NCBI GenBank assembly: GCA_947089135.1
Contig: CAMUJF010000023.1
Coordinates: 1 to 34,561 of the forward strand
Direction: 5' to 3'
Source: an uncultured Clostridia bacterium
GTDB lineage: Bacteria > Bacillota > Clostridia > Oscillospirales > Ruminococcaceae
Length of the DNA stretch: 34,561 bases
The notes below the pieces were generated by a model. It worked only from the letters and a program-made list of their open reading frames with translations. It was not told the origin of the DNA and did no database searches. This document shows positions 31,411 through 34,561 of the stretch, piece after piece (positions within the stretch are counted from its first letter, which is position 1; each line of letters starts with the position of its first letter). Made by a program: the position numbers and the translations under genes.

Positions 31411-32628
31411 ATGAATAAGAAAATTTCTCTCGGGATAACTATAGGACTGATGGCTCTGGCTGCTGCGGTGACGTTTATCATTACCTACAACTTTTCTCTG
31501 AACGTGTTCAATTCAAAGGTAAAAAGCGTTTCCGAAAAGGAGAGCATTTACGCGAAGCTTTCCGAAATGGACAAATACGTCCGCGCGAACTTTATAAGCG
31601 ATATTGACGAGGACGCGCTTACCAACAGTATTATGAGCGGCTACGCTTCGGGACTGAACGACAGGTACGCACAGTATTATTCCGCTGAGGAATACGCTCA
31701 GCAGACCCAGAAGGAATCGGGCGTTGCCATAGGTCTCGGCTTCAACTGGGACAAGGAGGAAAGCGGATACATAAAAATAATCTCCGTTATGACCAATTCA
31801 TCAGCCGACAGGGCGGGTCTTGTGGCGGGGGACGTTATTACCGCCGTCAACAACACGGACGTTATCGCTTATGAAAACGGCTACGACGAGGCGGTATCCC
31901 TTTTCAACTGCGACGAGGGGATCAAGGTCAAGCTGCACATAAAACGCCTTAACGAAGAGGGCATTTCGGAGTTTTTTCCAGTTGAGGTGGTCTCCGAAAA
32001 GACTGAAATTATTTCGGTAACGGGTAGACTTATTGATAACATCGCGTACATAAAAATTTCCACATTCAATGAAAAAACGCCCGAACAGTTCGGCAATATG
32101 CTGAACCGTTTTATCAGCGACGGTGCTGAAATGGCTGTTTTCGACGTCCGCGATAATCTTGGCGGACTGACTACCTCGCTTCAGCAGACTTTGGACTGCA
32201 TTCTCGGAGACTGCGATGTTGTAACGGCTTACTACAAAGATGCGTCGGAAACGGTTATCCACACAACGGAAGCAGAGCAGATCAAAATGCCGATGGTCGT
32301 TTTGGTAAACGGCGGCACGGCTTCCTGCTCTGAGCTGTTTGCATTTGCCCTCAGGGACGAAGCCAACGCGCAGATAGTCGGCACCCAAAGCTACGGAAAG
32401 GGCGTAATGCAGAAAACTCACAAGCTTATGGGAGGCGCGGCGATAAAGATCACTGTTGCGACCCTCCAGACCAAAAACAGCGGAGATTACAACGGAACGG
32501 GCATTAAGCCCAACTTTGAAGTTGCTCTTCCCGCAGACGTTGACCTCTCCGTGCTTTCTGAGGACGATCAGCTTCTGTACGACAATCAGCTTGTAAAAGC
32601 AATAGAGGTTGTTTCAACCATCAGATAG
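31411..32628 (+). CDS. S41 C-terminal processing peptidase (CtpA/CtpB-like)
   Basis: 405 residues. An N-terminal membrane anchor (about 8-31) is followed by a helical cap (45-95), a PDZ domain at about 100-190 (IISVMTNSSADRAGLVAGDV) and the S41 catalytic domain. Ser305 in GGTASCSELF and Lys330 in QSYGKGVMQ are 25 residues apart, as in the known Ser-Lys pair. Such enzymes trim secreted proteins; in other bacteria they cleave wall hydrolases. Being 21 bases after the M23 gene, it may process that hydrolase or FtsX partners, which is an inference. The ribosome site is weak (GGGGTAAG). Confidence 0.92.
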   Translation: MNKKISLGITIGLMALAAAVTFIITYNFSLNVFNSKVKSVSEKESIYAKLSEMDKYVRANFISDIDEDALTNSIMSGYASGLNDRYAQYYSAEEYAQQTQKESGVAIGLGFNWDKEESGYIKIISVMTNSSADRAGLVAGDVITAVNNTDVIAYENGYDEAVSLFNCDEGIKVKLHIKRLNEEGISEFFPVEVVSEKTEIISVTGRLIDNIAYIKISTFNEKTPEQFGNMLNRFISDGAEMAVFDVRDNLGGLTTSLQQTLDCILGDCDVVTAYYKDASETVIHTTEAEQIKMPMVVLVNGGTASCSELFAFALRDEANAQIVGTQSYGKGVMQKTHKLMGGAAIKITVATLQTKNSGDYNGTGIKPNFEVALPADVDLSVLSEDDQLLYDNQLVKAIEVVSTIR

Positions 32629-32648
32629 AAAATGAAAGGAGCGGTTTT

Positions 32649-32969
32649 GTGCTCGGAGATATAAACGCATTGCTCGCTATGCTTATAATTATGCTGTATT
32701 TTTCCGTTATCATGGACGGCTTTACGATTTTCAATATTTTGGCAAGACATTCTGATGATGCCATTGAGTACGCTTGTGTGGGTCTTAAATGGCCTAAAAT
32801 AATTTTGGTGTACTTTTTCGGCGCGGTAATGCTCTTCTATTCCTTTACGGTAAAGAACACTCCCCTTGTGACTGTCGCCGAATTTGTTCTGGGACTTCTT
32901 CTGCTTGCGGACGGCGTTTTAAGCACCGTTGTGAAGAAAAAGTACGGTAAAAAGGGCGCGAAAAAATGA
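32649..32969 (+). CDS. Small membrane protein, unknown (106 aa)
   Basis: GTG start with GAAAGGAGCGG upstream. Hydrophobic segments lie at about 7-30 and 48-92 (probably two helices), with a Lys-rich C-terminus (VVKKKYGKKGAKK). No family is recognised. It overlaps the next gene by 4 bases (ATGA), so the pair is translationally coupled, and it lies 20 bases after the S41 gene in the same operon. Confidence 0.75.
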   Translation: MLGDINALLAMLIIMLYFSVIMDGFTIFNILARHSDDAIEYACVGLKWPKIILVYFFGAVMLFYSFTVKNTPLVTVAEFVLGLLLLADGVLSTVVKKKYGKKGAKK

Positions 32970-33619
32970 GACCGTTTAAAATATTCAAGAAAAAATGCAG
33001 GTTTGAAAAATCACTGCTGATACTTTCGGAGAAAGGTTTTTCAGAGGAGTATGCGGAGTCCCTGAAATCCGAGATTGCGGCTGCGGAACGGGAACAGGAT
33101 ATTGCAAAGGGAAAAAGCTTTCTTGCCAATGCCCTGCTGATACTGGGAAATATAACCGAAGCGTACCAAACCTTTGAGGAAATCGACCTGAAAAAACTGG
33201 AGCCGCATCTTGTGGGAAATCTTGTCAGCAATATGATCTTTGCCGATTTTGTCCGTGACAGATTCAAGCAAGCCGAGGAACTTTATCAGACGCACAATGC
33301 GGCTATTCTCGGAGAACACAGCGACGCTTCCAAACGAAGCCTTGCCATTCACGAGCATATAAAGGGCCGGTACGAGACTGCTGTGGAAATACTTGTAAAC
33401 ATGATGGACAGCGAATGCAGGTTTTTGGATATCTGCATGGTAAAGTCAATGCTGCGGCTTGATATGTTTGAGCAGGCTGCGGATTTTTCAGCCTATTTCA
33501 TCAGATACAAGAACTGCGGTGAGCTTTCCGAAGAAGTAAAAAAGCTGAAAAGCAAAATTATCGGAGGACTTCCTCCGAAACGAAAAGCCGAATATATAAA
33601 AAACAACGCCAAAGGATAA
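32966..33619 (+). CDS. TPR-like helical repeat protein, unknown (217 aa)
   Basis: An all-helical soluble protein with several TPR-like helix pairs: FLANALLILGNITEAYQTFE, DRFKQAEELYQTHNAAILGE, HIKGRYETAVEILVNMMDSE, LRLDMFEQAADFSAYF. The repeats are degenerate. The N-terminus is basic (MRPFKIFKKKCRFEK), without a signal peptide. The start overlaps the stop of the membrane protein gene before it. The two probably work together, perhaps as a membrane anchor and scaffold; the role is not known. Confidence 0.75.
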   Translation: MRPFKIFKKKCRFEKSLLILSEKGFSEEYAESLKSEIAAAEREQDIAKGKSFLANALLILGNITEAYQTFEEIDLKKLEPHLVGNLVSNMIFADFVRDRFKQAEELYQTHNAAILGEHSDASKRSLAIHEHIKGRYETAVEILVNMMDSECRFLDICMVKSMLRLDMFEQAADFSAYFIRYKNCGELSEEVKKLKSKIIGGLPPKRKAEYIKNNAKG

Positions 33620-33640
33620 ATTCCCTTGGCGTTATTTTTA
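33598..33640. terminator. Bidirectional terminator, ftsEX operon end
   Basis: AACGCCAA (33605-33612) pairs with TTGGCGTT (33625-33632), with extra pairs toward the loop. A-run on the left and T-run (ATTTTTA) on the right serve both this operon and the convergent surface protein gene. The stem overlaps the last codons of the 217-residue gene. Confidence 0.82.
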
Positions 33641-33656
33641 ATGATTTTCAATTACC

Positions 33657-34561
33657 TTAGCTGTTTTCACCGCGTCTTTTTTTGTTTGCGATCATCAAAG
33701 CCATGAACGAAGCCATTGCCGCAGCCGCAGCTCCCATGGGTACAGTCATGTCAACTCCTGTCTTGGGGTTGACAGCGTAGGAATCAGCGTCGGTATCTCC
33801 GAACGGATCGTCCGCGAGAGGAACAGGTGCATCGTCAAATGTTTCATAGCTGTCCGCATCCGTATCTGTATCATATTCGCTGATTGTCTCAACAATATCC
33901 TCAAACGGAGTACTTGCAAGAGGAGTCTCGGTTTCGTCAAACATTTCAAAATCAATGATAGGAGTAACAGGTGAAACAGGGAAATTAGGTATCTCAGGCA
34001 CATCAGGTGTTGCCGGCACGTAAGGTATATCGGGAGTATCCGGTGTGTCGGGCTCATCAGGAGTATCCGGTGTGTCAGGCTCGTCGGGAGTATCCGGTGT
34101 GTCCGGCTCATCAGGAGTATCCGGTGTATCGGGCTCGTCGGGAGTATCCGGTGTGTCGGGCTCGTCGGGAGTATCCGGTGTATCGGGCTCGTCGGGAGTA
34201 TCCGGTGTGTCCGGCTCATCAGGAGTGTCCGGTGTATCGGGCTCATCAGGAGTGTCCGGTGTATCCGGCTCGTCGGGCTCGTCGGGAGTATCCGGTGTAT
34301 CCGGCTCGTCAGGAGTATCCGGTGTGTCGGGCTCGTCAGGTGTATCCGGTGTGTCCGGCTCATCGGGTGTATCCGGTGTATCCGGCTCATCAGGAGTGTC
34401 CGGTGTGTCCGGCTCATCAGGAGTATCCGGTGTGTCCGGCTCATCGGGTGTATCCGGTGTGTCCGGCTCATCAGGAGTATCCGGTGTGTCGGGCTCGTCG
34501 GGAGTGTCCGGTGTGTCGGGCTCATCAGGAGTGTCCGGTGTATCCGGCTCGTCGGGCTCAT
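33657..34561 (-). CDS. Cell-wall-anchored repeat surface protein, C-terminal part
   Basis: About 300 residues are visible; the frame runs off the right edge, so start and N-terminal domains are missing. From the edge inward there are about 19 copies of a 9-residue unit (EPDTPDTPD). A unique acidic stretch follows (IIDFEMFDETETPLASTPFE, SEYDTDTDADSYETFDDAPV). A sorting signal ends the protein: NPKTG, a hydrophobic helix of about 20 residues (VPMGAAAAAMASFMALMIA) and the basic tail NKKRRGENS. Sortase would cut at NPKTG and fix the protein to the wall, the repeat acting as a stiff stalk. No sortase gene is in the window. Confidence 0.85.
   Translation of the reverse strand, partial: EPDEPDTPDTPDEPDTPDTPDEPDTPDTPDEPDTPDTPDEPDTPDTPDEPDTPDTPDEPDTPDTPDEPDTPDTPDEPDTPDTPDEPDTPDTPDEPDEPDTPDTPDEPDTPDTPDEPDTPDTPDEPDTPDTPDEPDTPDTPDEPDTPDTPDEPDTPDTPDEPDTPDTPDEPDTPDTPDIPYVPATPDVPEIPNFPVSPVTPIIDFEMFDETETPLASTPFEDIVETISEYDTDTDADSYETFDDAPVPLADDPFGDTDADSYAVNPKTGVDMTVPMGAAAAAMASFMALMIANKKRRGENS
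34029..34561 (-). repeat. 27-base tandem repeat coding the surface stalk
   Basis: About 19 in-frame units of 27 bases encode E-P-D-T-P-D-T-P-D. Units differ at third positions (GTA/GTG, TCA/TCG, GGA/GGT on the plus strand), while the protein stays almost constant. Around 34266-34290 one unit carries an extra 9-base E-P-D insertion; the last bases at the edge suggest another. The array continues beyond the window. Confidence 0.9.

Noticed and set aside
33746..34561. 271-codon Ser/Arg/His/Thr-rich frame in the repeat region
   Set aside because: It is an alternate frame of the tandem repeat. The frame giving E-P-D-T-P-D-T-P-D continues into an acidic region and a sorting signal, which the other does not.
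34029..34561. Regular repeats resembling a CRISPR array
   Set aside because: Units are contiguous with no unique spacers, keep one coding frame, and vary at third codon positions. No cas gene is near.

Overview
The window reads as a chromosome segment of an anaerobic, low-to-moderate GC Firmicute, most likely a Ruminococcus-like member of the Oscillospiraceae. The signs are strong AGGAGG-type ribosome binding sites, TTGACA-17-TATAAT promoters, FtsEX with a PcsB-like hydrolase, a pyrophosphate-type phosphofructokinase beside a GH5 cellulase lipoprotein, a desulfoferrodoxin-type domain, and CcpA/LacI-style operators. The genus is an inference; no rRNA gene is present.

Left end (1-1150): decayed mobile DNA next to the 3' end of a tRNA-Thr gene. 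It holds a HIRAN-domain remnant, an IS256-family transposase fragment cut by nonsense codons, a small acidic reading frame and the C-terminal tail of a tyrosine recombinase. 1150-12850: mostly ordinary genes. These are a degenerate signal-peptidase-fold membrane protein, cysteine synthase, two unusual HTH fusion proteins (HTH-glyoxalase-zinc ribbon and HTH-desulfoferrodoxin), HemW, a metallophosphoesterase, a VanY-like carboxypeptidase, an alternative-type seryl-tRNA synthetase, a chemoreceptor and a small membrane protein. A block of six nearly abutting stem-loops lies at 4017-4167.

12948-13386: a four-gene tRNA cluster (Val, Asp, Phe, Gly) on the minus strand with its own promoter. 13530-20763: the most interesting region, a compact minus-strand operon of nine intact genes, all phage-head or connector-like: terminase small and large subunits, portal, major capsid protein, a protease/scaffold-like protein, three small connector-like proteins and a hub-like protein. 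It has a strong terminator and a leader with mutually exclusive hairpins. No integrase, repressor, replication, tape-measure or lysis gene is visible, so it looks like a domesticated capsid/packaging module, a satellite-like element, or the well-kept remnant of a prophage.

20797-27000: an orphan sugar-type solute-binding lipoprotein, cre/LacI-like operators, a pyrophosphate-type phosphofructokinase in an operon with a GH5 cellulase lipoprotein, two small membrane proteins and an Lgt-family protein. 27065-33640: a PucR/CdaR-type regulator, then ftsE, ftsX, a coiled-coil M23 peptidase, an S41 C-terminal processing peptidase and two unknown genes. Together ftsE, ftsX and the M23 gene look like the ATP-driven switch and the peptidoglycan hydrolase it controls in division. 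The right end (33657 to the edge) is the C-terminal part of a cell-wall-anchored protein with a long 9-residue Pro/Asp/Thr/Glu repeat and an NPKTG sorting signal; its N-terminus lies outside the window.
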